This document shows, in pieces, positions 14,814 to 23,683 of a DNA stretch of 34,849 nucleotides (within the stretch, counting starts at the first letter, position 1; the number at the start of each line of letters is the position of its first letter). The notes under the pieces were generated by a model. It made no database searches. It was not told where the DNA came from and saw only the letters and a program-made list of their open reading frames with translations. Both the position numbers and the translations under genes were made by a program. The stretch comes from JAWOJB01 sp046484325 (GTDB lineage: Bacteria > Actinomycetota > Acidimicrobiia > Spongiisociales > ZC4RG35). The DNA is taken from NCBI GenBank assembly GCA_046484325.1, contig JAWOJB010000020.1:1-34849 (forward strand), given 5' to 3'.

Positions 14814-15264
14814 GGTGCCGAGGGGCGTCGTCGACGAGACTCCTCCGTTCCGGGACGACTATCAGCTCGCCCTAGTCGACGGCGACTACTTCAAGGACAA
14901 GCTGCGGCCCAAGCAGTTCCTGCACATCGACCAGTCCGAGTGCATCCTCTGCGAAGGCTGCGTCGACATCTGCCCCTGGAAGTGCATCCACTACCTGTCG
15001 GTATCGGCCATCGATGAGGCCGTCAACGTCGATCACCCTGGCGACGACCCGACCAACTTCGGTTTCTTCGTGGTCGACGAGGACGAGTGCACCCGGTGTG
15101 CCCTGTGCATCGACCGCTGCCCGACCGGGGTGATTTCCCTCGGCAAGTTCGACGGCTCACTGGCTCAGCAGGCCGAGGAGCTGGGACTGAACCGCCGGCC
15201 GTGGGAGGTCGACACGGGTCAGCGGGACTTCAAGAACGGGTACGCCTACGGCGTGCGTTGGTAG
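14806..15264 (+). CDS. 2[4Fe-4S] ferredoxin-type subunit encoded in the cytochrome bc operon
   Basis: The 152-aa soluble protein has two cluster motifs, CILCEGCVDICPWKC (residues 46-60) and CTRCALCIDRCPTG (96-109), separated by about 35 residues. Each motif has the C-x2-C-x2-C-x3-C pattern of a [4Fe-4S] cluster; the first has an extra cysteine (C60). There are about 45 N-terminal and 43 C-terminal extra residues beyond a minimal ferredoxin; the latter end RDFKNGYAYGVRW. This suggests docking to a partner rather than a free carrier. GTG 14806 has an AAGGGGG site. The cytochrome b gene follows 9 nt downstream. A cytoplasmic ferredoxin in a complex III operon is unusual and suggests electron entry from ferredoxin. 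Confidence 0.88.
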   Translation: MSEVPRGVVDETPPFRDDYQLALVDGDYFKDKLRPKQFLHIDQSECILCEGCVDICPWKCIHYLSVSAIDEAVNVDHPGDDPTNFGFFVVDEDECTRCALCIDRCPTGVISLGKFDGSLAQQAEELGLNRRPWEVDTGQRDFKNGYAYGVRW

Positions 15265-15273
15265 GGAGGGCGA

Positions 15274-16056
<783 letters not shown>

Positions 16057-16065
16057 GAGGCATCG

Positions 16066-17163
16066 ATGGCAGACATCCCAGAGAGCCTGTTGCGGCGGAG
16101 CGCCGAGGCCAAGGCCAAGGCCTTGGGTGTGCCGGTCGAGCAGGTGCTCGCCGAGATGAAGGGTGAGGCGCCGCCGGTTCCCGCGCCCGCCTCCGAACCC
16201 CCGGCACCTGCCCCCGAGTCGGAGCCGGTGACGGAGACGGTTGCGGAAGCCGAAGCGGAACCCGGTCCCGCACCCTTGCCCGCGTCCGGGGGCACGGCCG
16301 ATCCCGGGCTGCTCGCCCGGGCAGCCGCCGCCGCCGGGGCACCCGAGTCGATCGTCAAGCGCTCCGCCGAGGCCAAGGCGAAGGCCCTGGGGGTGACGGT
16401 CGATCAGGTGCTCGCCGACATGGCCGGCGAGACCCCGGCCGGGGCCGAGCCCGCAGCCGCATCCGCCGAACCTGCGCCTGCTCCGGAGCCCGCCGCCCCC
16501 GAGCCCGCCGCCCCACCGGCCGCCGTGGCCGTTGCCGAGGCGCCTCCCGACGGCAGCGGGCGGCGCGGGAACGGTAACGGGAAGGTGGCCGCCACCGTGG
16601 TGGCCCGTCCCACCGCCCCACCCGCCAACGCCCCCGAGGGCGTCCGCACCCAACGACTCCTCACGGTGGTCAAGGCGCGGGCCATCCAGCAGGTGAAGGC
16701 GGAGCCGTCGGACAAGGTGAACACCTGGCCCCACCTCATGATCGCCGAGTTCACCGCTCTGCTGGCGATCACCGGGTTCCTCGTGATCCTCTCGGCGATC
16801 CTGCAGGCTCCCCTGCTCGAGCCGGCCAACTTCAACGCCACCCCCAATCCGTCGAAGGCGCCCTGGTACTTCCTCGGCCTCCAGGAGCTGCTCTCCTATT
16901 TCGATCCGCAGATCGCCGGGGTCACCGTCCCCACCGTGATCGGCCTCATCGGCTTCATGGCGATCCCCTACGTCGATCGGAACCCCTCGACCAAGCCATC
17001 CGACCGCAAGTTCGCGATCATGCTCTACTCGTTCTTCATGGCCGGGGCGGCGATTCTCACGATCATCGGCGTGCTGTTCCGCGGCAGGGGCTTCAACTGG
17101 GCGTACCCGTGGAGGGACGGCATCTTCTTCGACGACCTCAAGGACTGGATCGACTTCGAATGA
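16066..17163 (+). CDS. Subunit IV (PetD-like cytochrome b C-terminal half) with two N-terminal shared domains
   Basis: The 365-aa protein has about 215 N-terminal residues before its membrane part. This extension holds two copies of the domain seen in the two minus-arm cytochromes: residues 3-35 (PESLLRRSAEAKAKALGV) and 79-124 (APESIVKRSAEAKAKALGV). Each is followed by an Ala/Pro/Glu-rich linker. The membrane part resembles PetD: WPHLMIAEFTALL, then the quinol-site motif A-P-W-Y (265-268, in place of PEWY), LGLQELLSYFDP, and three helices. In this family the N-terminus faces the cytoplasm, so the domains do too. It starts 9 nt after the cytochrome b gene and overlaps the Rieske start by 4 nt. 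Confidence 0.9.
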   Translation: MADIPESLLRRSAEAKAKALGVPVEQVLAEMKGEAPPVPAPASEPPAPAPESEPVTETVAEAEAEPGPAPLPASGGTADPGLLARAAAAAGAPESIVKRSAEAKAKALGVTVDQVLADMAGETPAGAEPAAASAEPAPAPEPAAPEPAAPPAAVAVAEAPPDGSGRRGNGNGKVAATVVARPTAPPANAPEGVRTQRLLTVVKARAIQQVKAEPSDKVNTWPHLMIAEFTALLAITGFLVILSAILQAPLLEPANFNATPNPSKAPWYFLGLQELLSYFDPQIAGVTVPTVIGLIGFMAIPYVDRNPSTKPSDRKFAIMLYSFFMAGAAILTIIGVLFRGRGFNWAYPWRDGIFFDDLKDWIDFE

Positions 17164-18050
17164 CCACCGAGACCCTGATCCTGGTGGGCGTGGCGGTGGT
17201 GGCGATCCTCGCCGCCGTCGGCGCCTTCGCCATCGCCTACCGGCGTTCGGGCGGAGCCTCCGAGTCGTGGCGGTCCAAGGTGTCACCCGAGACCCGATCG
17301 GCCGACCGCGGCCGTCCGGTCGCCACGGCCGCCGAGGAGCAGCCGGCGCCGGCCGACACGGAGGCACCGGAGCGCGAGGCGCCCGACACCGGCCCACCCG
17401 CGGAGATGAAGGAGCCGGTGGCGGTGGCCGTCGCCGAGGCCCAGCGGATCGTCGAAGTGTCACCCGAGGAGGCCGGCGTCACCCGCCGCCAGTTCTTCAA
17501 CCGGGCTCTGGCAGCCACCTTCGGTGCCTTCCTCGGCGGCTTCGCCATCTATTCGCTGGCATTCCTCTGGCCCAAGATCGGCGGAGGGTTCGGTGCCGAC
17601 GTCAACGCCGGCTCGGCCTCGGACCTGCGGTCCCGTGCCTTTGCCTCCGACGGCTCGGTCGTGCCCGTGTTCATCCCCGAGGCCCGCGCTTACGTCGTCC
17701 CCGTCGACACCACCGGGGAGCGCTTCTTGGACAAGAGCCTGACCGCGGCCGGCCTCATGGCGCTCTACCAGCGGTGCGTCCATCTCGGATGCCGGGTTCC
17801 CTGGTGCGGCCCCTCCCAGGGATTCGAGTGCCCGTGCCACGGCTCGAAGTACTCGGCGATCGGCGAATACTTCGCCGGCCCCGCCCCACGGGACCTCGAC
17901 CGCTTCGTGGTCGAGCTGACGCCGACCGGTGACTTCATCATCAAGACGGGCTCGATCATCGAGCTTCCCCGTGCTCCCGAGCTCCTGGTCGCCTACCCGA
18001 AGGGGCCGTCCTGCATCGGTGCGATCGCAGCGGGAGAGGAAGAGGCGTGA
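17160..18050 (+). CDS. Rieske [2Fe-2S] iron-sulfur protein
   Basis: The 296-aa protein has a first membrane helix at about 5-27 and a Pro/Glu-rich cytoplasmic loop. A twin-arginine segment, TRRQFFNRALAATFG (108-122), starts the second helix. The C-terminal Rieske domain has C206-V-H-L-G-C211 and C224-P-C-H-G-S-K-Y231, giving two Cys and two His cluster ligands plus the disulfide cysteines. Two helices before the cluster differ from the single anchor of b6f and bc1 Rieske proteins and from the three helices of mycobacterial QcrA. The ATGA overlap couples it to subunit IV. It shuttles electrons from quinol to the cytochrome c subunit encoded next. Confidence 0.95.
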   Translation: MTTETLILVGVAVVAILAAVGAFAIAYRRSGGASESWRSKVSPETRSADRGRPVATAAEEQPAPADTEAPEREAPDTGPPAEMKEPVAVAVAEAQRIVEVSPEEAGVTRRQFFNRALAATFGAFLGGFAIYSLAFLWPKIGGGFGADVNAGSASDLRSRAFASDGSVVPVFIPEARAYVVPVDTTGERFLDKSLTAAGLMALYQRCVHLGCRVPWCGPSQGFECPCHGSKYSAIGEYFAGPAPRDLDRFVVELTPTGDFIIKTGSIIELPRAPELLVAYPKGPSCIGAIAAGEEEA

Positions 18051-19747
18051 GCTCGTCGCTCGTCATCACGATCGCGGTCACGATCGCCATCGTCTGGCTG
18101 GCCTTCCTGGGGGTGTCCGCCCTCCGCTCACGCAGCCGGGAGGAGGTCCCTGCCAATCTCGCCCCCGGGGCGACCGACGACACGCTCGAGACCCGCCGCC
18201 TCGAGCGGATCCAGCAGGCGGCGGTACTCCTGTCGGCGTTTCTCGCCGTCAGCCTGCCGCTGTACTTTCTGGGCGAGCCCAACCGTCAGGAGGGCTTCCA
18301 GGAGCAGTTCGACGAGGAGTCGCTGCACCGTGGTGAGGAGCTGGTCGCCGAGTTCCAGTGCTGGAACTGCCATGGCCCCGACGGAGTGGGTGGCGCCGCC
18401 TCGTACGTGGAGAAGCGCACCGGGGTCCAGGTGACCTGGGCGGCCCCGCCCCTCAACGACATCTTCTATCGCTACGGACGTGACGAGGTCGTCTACTGGA
18501 CCACGTTCGGCCGGGGCAACAGCCCGATGCCCGCCTGGGGCGTCCCCGGCGGTGGCCCGATGAACGAGGCCCAGGTCGAGGACGTGGTCAACTACCTCCA
18601 GTCGATCCAGCTCCCCCAATCCGAGGTGGTTGCCGACACCGAGGCGGTGGTCGCCGGTGCCCGCCAGGCGCTTGCCAACGCCGACGACGTGCTGGCCGGG
18701 TTCATCGTCACGCAGAGCCAGATCGTGGAAGACCTCCAGCGCTCGCCGGAGCTCGCCGGCCCGGCCCGCGAGATCGCGGAGTCGGCGCGGGCCGCCCTCG
18801 ACGCCGCAGGGGAGGGCATCGACACCGACGGCGACGGGATCTCGGATGTTTCCGAGGTCGGGATCTCGCAGGCGTCAATCGACGCCGTCGAGCTGCTGAC
18901 GCCCCCCGGTCTCGAAGCGATCGTCTTCGATCCCAACGACCCCGAGTCGACCGGCCGGCCCGATGCCGACACGGCCGCCGAGGTGGCCGCGCTCCTACGC
19001 GAGCTGGCCGGGTCCGGATACCCGGCCCTCGGCCCGTTCGCCGATGCGGTCGAGGCTGCACTCGAGGAGACCGGTGAGGACACCGACGGCGACGGGCTGC
19101 CGGACACCGCCGAGACGGCGATCACGACACAGCTCGCCCTCGCGGTCGTCGAGACCCTGCCCCCCGGGCTCGGTGTCGTCGAGCTGGATCCGTCCAACCC
19201 CGCAACCTCCGGTGAGCCCGACGCCGTCGTCGCCCGCCGGGTGGTGGCAGAGCTCGAATCGGTGGCACTCGGCCTGCGGATCCAGGCCGACAACCTCGAG
19301 AGCCTGCTGCCTCCGGCCGAGGAGGGCCTCGCCAACCTTCGCGCGGCCCAACGGGAGCGCCGCTGGGAGATCGACGTCGAGGGCGTGGCCGCCTCGGCGT
19401 TCGGTGGCGACCTCGAGCGGGCGGAGCGGGCGGTGGCCCTCTTCAACGGGTATTGCGCCCGCTGCCACACCTCCGGATGGTCGGCCGGGGTCCCGTTCGC
19501 CCAGGAGCCGGGGTCCGGTGGGTTCGGCCCGGCGCTCTGGGATGGGCGCCCCCAGGTGCAGTTCCTCCAGAAGGGCGACCTCCAGGAGTTCCTGCTGGTG
19601 GGTGCCCTCATCAACCGGCCGTACGGCGTGAACGGGTTCGGGAACGGCCAGATGCCAGGCTTCGGGCAGCAGCTCTCGTCGGACGACCTCGGGCTGATCG
19701 TGGATTACCTCTGGGCGGGCGACCTCAACGGAAAGGGAGGAGGCTGA
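18047..19747 (+). CDS. Membrane-anchored diheme cytochrome c with two calcium-binding (TSP3-like) repeats
   Basis: The 566-aa protein has two membrane helices (about 5-24 and 59-76), which place both heme domains outside. The first cytochrome domain has C105-W-N-C-H109 with M161 as likely ligand; the second has C470-A-R-C-H474 with M536. Between them lie ~280 residues containing two tandem units of 86 residues. The units begin with DTDGDGISD (259-267) and DTDGDGLPD (345-353), each followed by a helix and an acidic FDPNDPE or LDPSNPA turn. These match thrombospondin type 3-like calcium sites. The protein should accept electrons from the Rieske subunit. GTG 18047 overlaps the Rieske stop (GTGA). 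Confidence 0.9.
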   Translation: MSSSLVITIAVTIAIVWLAFLGVSALRSRSREEVPANLAPGATDDTLETRRLERIQQAAVLLSAFLAVSLPLYFLGEPNRQEGFQEQFDEESLHRGEELVAEFQCWNCHGPDGVGGAASYVEKRTGVQVTWAAPPLNDIFYRYGRDEVVYWTTFGRGNSPMPAWGVPGGGPMNEAQVEDVVNYLQSIQLPQSEVVADTEAVVAGARQALANADDVLAGFIVTQSQIVEDLQRSPELAGPAREIAESARAALDAAGEGIDTDGDGISDVSEVGISQASIDAVELLTPPGLEAIVFDPNDPESTGRPDADTAAEVAALLRELAGSGYPALGPFADAVEAALEETGEDTDGDGLPDTAETAITTQLALAVVETLPPGLGVVELDPSNPATSGEPDAVVARRVVAELESVALGLRIQADNLESLLPPAEEGLANLRAAQRERRWEIDVEGVAASAFGGDLERAERAVALFNGYCARCHTSGWSAGVPFAQEPGSGGFGPALWDGRPQVQFLQKGDLQEFLLVGALINRPYGVNGFGNGQMPGFGQQLSSDDLGLIVDYLWAGDLNGKGGG

Positions 19748-19749
19748 TC

Positions 19750-20109
19750 GTGCGCGAGCTCATGCGCGAGCTGCTCTCGGCGAACGTCTTCGTGACCGGG
19801 ATCCTGCTCACCGCCGCGTCGATCCTCATCTTCCTCGGGTCGATCTTCCTGATCACGATGACGAACATCGGCAAGAAGCTGGCGTTCCTGGTGACGGGGG
19901 CAGCTACGTTCGGATGGGCGACCATCAACAGCCTGCTGTTCGTGCTGTACGCCCCACGCGGGCCCCGGCCCGAGGAGATCGAGGGCCTGAACGCCTTCGA
20001 GATCCGGATCATCCCCCTCACCTACATGGTGGTCTCGGCCGTGATCTTCGTGGCCTTCCTGGTCGGCCTCAAGCAGTACGAAGAGGCCCAGGAGCGGGCG
20101 GCGATCTAG
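19750..20109 (+). CDS. Small three-helix membrane protein at the end of the cytochrome bc operon (119 aa)
   Basis: Predicted helices lie at about residues 13-36, 43-66 and 87-107. A charged loop with PRGPRPEEIEG lies between helices 2 and 3, and the C-terminus is acidic. I do not recognise the family. GTG 19750 follows the diheme cytochrome stop by 2 nt, with GGAGG just upstream (GGGAGGAGG around 19736-19743). Close coupling indicates a structural or assembly subunit of the complex. Its end overlaps the convergent rex gene by 4 bp. Confidence 0.72.
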   Translation: MRELMRELLSANVFVTGILLTAASILIFLGSIFLITMTNIGKKLAFLVTGAATFGWATINSLLFVLYAPRGPRPEEIEGLNAFEIRIIPLTYMVVSAVIFVAFLVGLKQYEEAQERAAI

Positions 20110-20759
20110 CCGGCCGCCTCCGCCGAGGGCCGCTCGGTGGCCCCGGCCGACAGGTAGAAGGCGAGGATCTGCAGCTCGGTCACCACGTCGACGTGGCGGG
20201 ACTCGACCCCCTCGGGGAGTCGCAGGATGGTCGGGGCGAAGTTGAGGATCGACCGCACGCCCCTCGCCACCAGCCGGTCGGCCACCTCCTGGGCAGCCGT
20301 CTCGGGCACCGCCACGATCCCGATGCACTCGGGCAGGGCGACCTCGTCGGCCAACCGGTCGGCATGGCGAACCAGGACGCCGGCGATCTCGGTGCCGACC
20401 TTGGCCTCGTCGATGTCGAAGATCGCCCGGACCCTGAACCCGCGTCGGGCGAACCCCCCGTATCCGGCGACGGCCGAGCCGAGGTGCCCGGCGCCGACGA
20501 TGACCACCGGGAGCACCTGGGTCAGGCCCAGGGCCGACTCGATCGTCTTCCGGAGCGGTCCCACCTCGTAGCCGATCCCCCGGATCCCCGGCGCACCGAG
20601 GTACCACAGGTCCTTGCGCACCGTGGCGGGGTTGAGGCCGAACTCGCCCGCCATGTCGTCGGAGGGCGCGATTGCCGTACCCTCGGCGAGATGATCGAGG
20701 TACTGCAGGTAGAGGGGCAATCGGGCGACGGTCGCCCTGGGGAGGGGACGTCCGGACAC
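20106..20759 (-). CDS. rex: Redox-sensing transcriptional repressor Rex
   Basis: The 217-aa protein has the Rex winged-helix domain with LPLYLQYLDHL (14-24), a recognition region FGLNPATVRKDLWYLG (40-55) and the GIRGIGYEV link. It then has a Rossmann domain with VGAGHLGSA (88-96) and the FDID motif that selects NAD(H). Rex senses the NADH/NAD+ ratio and represses respiratory genes until NADH rises. A TAACGT box 6 nt before GTG 20759 suggests a leaderless mRNA. It converges on the cytochrome locus and is divergent from the MenJ-like gene. I see no canonical Rex operator in the promoters here. Confidence 0.93.
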   Translation of the reverse strand: MSGRPLPRATVARLPLYLQYLDHLAEGTAIAPSDDMAGEFGLNPATVRKDLWYLGAPGIRGIGYEVGPLRKTIESALGLTQVLPVVIVGAGHLGSAVAGYGGFARRGFRVRAIFDIDEAKVGTEIAGVLVRHADRLADEVALPECIGIVAVPETAAQEVADRLVARGVRSILNFAPTILRLPEGVESRHVDVVTELQILAFYLSAGATERPSAEAAG

Positions 20760-20765
20760 AAACCG

Positions 20766-20771
20766 ACGTTA
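20766..20771 (-). promoter_or_regulatory. -10 box of a leaderless promoter for rex
   Basis: TAACGT on the minus strand ends 6 nt before GTG 20759. The 68-bp region to the MenJ-like start is shared; on the plus strand TTGGAT (20816-20821) lies 6 nt before ATG 20828 and may be a weaker equivalent. Confidence 0.45.
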
Positions 20772-20827
20772 GACATGCCGGCGGGGTGCGCTTGCCGGTT
20801 CGGTCGCCGGTCGGCTTGGATGACGCC

Positions 20828-22066
20828 ATGATCTCGCCCGACATCCTCGTCGTCGGCGGTGGGCCCTCGGGATCCTCGGCCGCCCACTGGCTGGCGCGTG
20901 AGGGACACGACGTGCTTCTCGTCGAGAAGAAGGCCTATCCGCGGGACAAGACCTGTGGCGACGGGCTCACCCCCCGGGCCATCCTCCAGCTGCAGGACAT
21001 GGGCTTCGACTTCTCCGTGCCCGAGTTCCACCGGATCACCGGGCTCCGCTCGTACGCCGGGGACGAGCTCATGATCGAGCTCGAATGGCCGAGACACAGC
21101 CGCTTCCCGAACTGGGGCGGCGTGATCCGCCGGCGCGACCTCGATCGCCAGGTCGCAGAGCTCGCCCGCAGCCAGGGCGTGACCGTGATGGAGCGGACCG
21201 AGGCACGCCCGGTCCTCGACGGGGATCGGATCACGGCGGTCGAGCTGGTGTCGGGTGGCGAGGTCGAGGTCGTGCATCCCCGCTACGTGGTCATAGGGGA
21301 CGGCTCGCTCGATCGCTTCGGGCGGGAGATCGGCACCCGGAGGCGGAAGGACTACCCGCTCGGGCTCGCCGCCCGCGGCTACTACGCCAGCCCGAGATCC
21401 TCGGACCCGTTCCTCGAGAGCCAGCTCGACCTGCGCGACGAGTCGGGGGCGACCATGCCCGGCTACGGGTGGATCTTCCCGCTGGGCGACGGCTCGGTCA
21501 ACGTCGGAGTCGGACTGCTGTCGACCTTCAAGCGGTGGAAGCACGTCAATACCACCCGCATGATGGAGGACTACGTCCGGACCGCCCCCGAGTACTGGGA
21601 CCTCTCGGACGACTCGAAGCTGACCCAGCCGGTGGGGGGCAAGCTCACGATGTCGTTCTCGAAGGGACCCCTGGTCGGTCCCAACTGGGTGGTGGTCGGC
21701 GACGCCGCCGGGGCGATCAACCCCTGGAACGGGGAGGGCATCTCATATGCCTACGAGACCGGCCGGATCGCCGCGGGTCACATCGGCGAGGCGATCGCGG
21801 CCGACGACCCGAGTCTGCTCCGCCGCTACCCCCATCACCTCGAGGACGAGTACGGGCTCTATTACAAGGGAGCCCGGATCTTCGTGAAGCTCATCGGCAA
21901 CCCGGCGGTGATGCGCAGCCTCGCCCACGTCGGTCTGCGCAATCGCCCGCTCATGGAGTGGACCCTGAAGGTGATGTCCAACCTGCTCGACGAGGACGAG
22001 AAGGACATCGGCTGGCAGGCCTACCGGATGCTCATCACGGCCGTCCGGGCGGCGCCCGTCGCCTGA
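20828..22066 (+). CDS. Geranylgeranyl-reductase-family FAD oxidoreductase (MenJ-like menaquinone reductase)
   Basis: The 412-aa flavoprotein starts with the FAD-binding ILVVGGGPSGSSAAHWLA (6-23). It carries the family motif YPRDKTCGDGLTPRA near 38-52, the PLGDGSVNVGVGLL strand and the second FAD motif VVGDAAGAINPWNGEGI. In mycobacteria the homologue MenJ saturates one isoprene unit of menaquinone; other members reduce archaeal or chlorophyll prenyl chains. Its position beside rex, the cytochrome bc locus and nuoABCD supports a menaquinone role. ATG 20828 places the Rossmann motif at the expected distance from the N-terminus. A Shine-Dalgarno is not evident. Confidence 0.88.
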   Translation: MISPDILVVGGGPSGSSAAHWLAREGHDVLLVEKKAYPRDKTCGDGLTPRAILQLQDMGFDFSVPEFHRITGLRSYAGDELMIELEWPRHSRFPNWGGVIRRRDLDRQVAELARSQGVTVMERTEARPVLDGDRITAVELVSGGEVEVVHPRYVVIGDGSLDRFGREIGTRRRKDYPLGLAARGYYASPRSSDPFLESQLDLRDESGATMPGYGWIFPLGDGSVNVGVGLLSTFKRWKHVNTTRMMEDYVRTAPEYWDLSDDSKLTQPVGGKLTMSFSKGPLVGPNWVVVGDAAGAINPWNGEGISYAYETGRIAAGHIGEAIAADDPSLLRRYPHHLEDEYGLYYKGARIFVKLIGNPAVMRSLAHVGLRNRPLMEWTLKVMSNLLDEDEKDIGWQAYRMLITAVRAAPVA

Positions 22067-22214
22067 AGGCGGCGCGCCGACTCCGCTGTGCGACCTGGGA
22101 TCCAGCATTTGCCCGCCACCCCACAGCACCCGGGACGGAGGCCCTTCACCGGTTCTGGATGACTCCAGCGCCGGTCGGGGATCGATGTCTCGGTCCGTCG
22201 AGAAGCGGCAATCG

Positions 22215-23090
22215 CTAGGCGCGGGGCGGGCGCGGCACCAACACCGGTGTGTTCGCCTTGTAGGCCTGGTACTCGTCCTCGTGGCCCCACCGCTCGTCGG
22301 AGCGGGCCTCGAGCATGGGGACGCCGCTCACCCGGGTGATGAGCAGGAAGACGAACACCGGCGAGATCAGGGTGACCCATCGCCACCCCGACAGGACGGG
22401 GAGCGCCATGATGGCGATGCCGGTCCAGAGCACGATCTCGCCGAAGTAGTTGGGGTGGCGCGACCATGCCCACAGTCCCGAGGTGATGAACCGCCCCGCG
22501 TTCGCCGGGTCGCGCTTGAACGCCGACTTCTGGCGATCGGCGACGACCTCGATGGCGAACCCGGTGACCCACACCGCGATCCCCACGATCGCCACCCACT
22601 CGATCGGCTCCCGCTCGGTGCCGGTGATGATCGCCAGCGCTGCAGCAGCCGTGAGCAACACCCACAGGCCCTGCAGTGTCCAGGTCATGAGGAACCGCAG
22701 GAAGTCGGTCTTGATCTCGTCGAACCGCCCGTCCCGTCCGTCGCGCCGGATGCGGCGGAACAGGAACGAGCCGAGCCGGCCGGTCCACACGATGACCATC
22801 GCCCCCACGATGAGGGCACGGGCGTCGAGGTCGCCACTGAGCGCCAGGGCGGCCACGATGACCGTCGTGTAGGTGATGCTCCCGGTGAGGTCGTAGTACT
22901 GCTCGGTCCGGGCGAGGTACGACGGCACGAACACCACCCAGTTGATGACGTAGGCGAGGATGCCGCAGAGGGCGAACACGGCGATCGAGGCGACCGTCCG
23001 GCTGCCGTCACTGCCGGCCAGGATGACGAGGGCACCGATGACGAGGGCGAGGGTGGTGCCGATCAGAGATCGGCGCTGCTCGGGATGCAT
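22215..23090 (-). CDS. DUF1295 / steroid 5-alpha-reductase-like membrane protein
   Basis: The 291-aa protein has about seven membrane helices and ends with the family signature GRFITSGLWAWSRHPNYFGE and a C-terminal VPMLEARSDERWG segment. DUF1295 proteins belong to the superfamily of steroid 5-alpha reductases and isoprenylcysteine methyltransferases, using NADPH or SAM at the membrane. Their substrate in bacteria is generally unknown. ATG 23090 is preferred over a longer frame because TAGGGT lies 7 nt upstream and the hydrophobic helix begins shortly after. The gene is divergent from nuoA. Confidence 0.87.
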   Translation of the reverse strand: MHPEQRRSLIGTTLALVIGALVILAGSDGSRTVASIAVFALCGILAYVINWVVFVPSYLARTEQYYDLTGSITYTTVIVAALALSGDLDARALIVGAMVIVWTGRLGSFLFRRIRRDGRDGRFDEIKTDFLRFLMTWTLQGLWVLLTAAAALAIITGTEREPIEWVAIVGIAVWVTGFAIEVVADRQKSAFKRDPANAGRFITSGLWAWSRHPNYFGEIVLWTGIAIMALPVLSGWRWVTLISPVFVFLLITRVSGVPMLEARSDERWGHEDEYQAYKANTPVLVPRPPRA

Positions 23091-23097
23091 GGACGGC

Positions 23098-23103
23098 ACC
23101 CTA
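23098..23103 (-). promoter_or_regulatory. -10 box of a leaderless promoter for the DUF1295 gene
   Basis: TAGGGT on the minus strand ends 7 nt before ATG 23090. Confidence 0.5.
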
Positions 23104-23175
23104 GGCCCCTGACAGAGCCGGGATGCGCTCGTCGGAGATCCAGTGTCGGACGGTGAGCCGCTTCGATCACCGCCG

Positions 23176-23222
23176 TTCATTGAGCAACCACGTGGGCTAC
23201 GGCCAACTCGTTGCTCAATGAA
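23176..23222. repeat. Perfect 13-bp inverted repeat upstream of nuoA
   Basis: TTCATTGAGCAAC at 23176-23188 is the exact reverse complement of GTTGCTCAATGAA at 23210-23222, with 21 nt between. Flanking CCGCCG and CGGCGG extend the pairing by 6 bp after a single-base bulge. It lies between two divergent leaderless promoters and ends 33 bp before the nuoA -10 box. It is therefore not downstream of any gene and is more likely an operator pair than a terminator. Confidence 0.75.
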
Positions 23223-23255
23223 TCGGCGGGTTTCCCGGTCGCTCCCGCCTGGCTC

Positions 23256-23261
23256 TATCCT
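23256..23261 (+). promoter_or_regulatory. -10 box for the nuoABCD operon
   Basis: TATCCT ends 11 nt before ATG 23273, and no Shine-Dalgarno lies between, so the nuoA mRNA is probably leaderless or nearly so. Confidence 0.5.
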
Positions 23262-23272
23262 CCGTCGCGACG

Positions 23273-23683
23273 ATGACGCTCGCCGACTACTTGCCGATCG
23301 CCGTGATGCTGGTCCTGGCAGGCGGCTTCGTGGCCGTGTCGCTCGTGGTGTCCCGCTTCGTCTCCCCGAGCAACCCCACCCCCGAGAAGATCGAGCCGTA
23401 CGAGTGCGGCATCGTCAGCGAGGACGAGCCCGTCCAGCGCTTCCCCGTGAAGTTCTACCTCGTGGCGATGCTCTTCGTGATCTTCGACGTAGAGATCGTC
23501 TTCCTGTTCGCATGGGCCGCCAGGTTCACCGACCTCGGCTGGTACGGGATCGGTGCGATCCTCGTCTTCACGGCCTTCGTGGTGGAGACGCTCACCTATG
23601 TGTGGAAGCGCGGCGCTCTCGACTGGAACCTCCCGCGCCGTGGGCGCTACGTCGCAGAGGTGATCGAGCGAGAGGCGGCCTGA
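23273..23683 (+). CDS. nuoA: NADH-quinone oxidoreductase subunit A
   Basis: The 136-aa protein has three membrane helices and the NuoA signature NPTPEKIEPYECGI (the conserved cysteine loop). This is followed by RFPVKFYLVAMLFVIFDVEIVFLFAWA. NuoA is a small membrane subunit near the quinone channel of complex I. Its stop overlaps the nuoB start by one base (TGATG). It is the first gene of a four-gene nuo segment. Confidence 0.96.
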   Translation: MTLADYLPIAVMLVLAGGFVAVSLVVSRFVSPSNPTPEKIEPYECGIVSEDEPVQRFPVKFYLVAMLFVIFDVEIVFLFAWAARFTDLGWYGIGAILVFTAFVVETLTYVWKRGALDWNLPRRGRYVAEVIEREAA

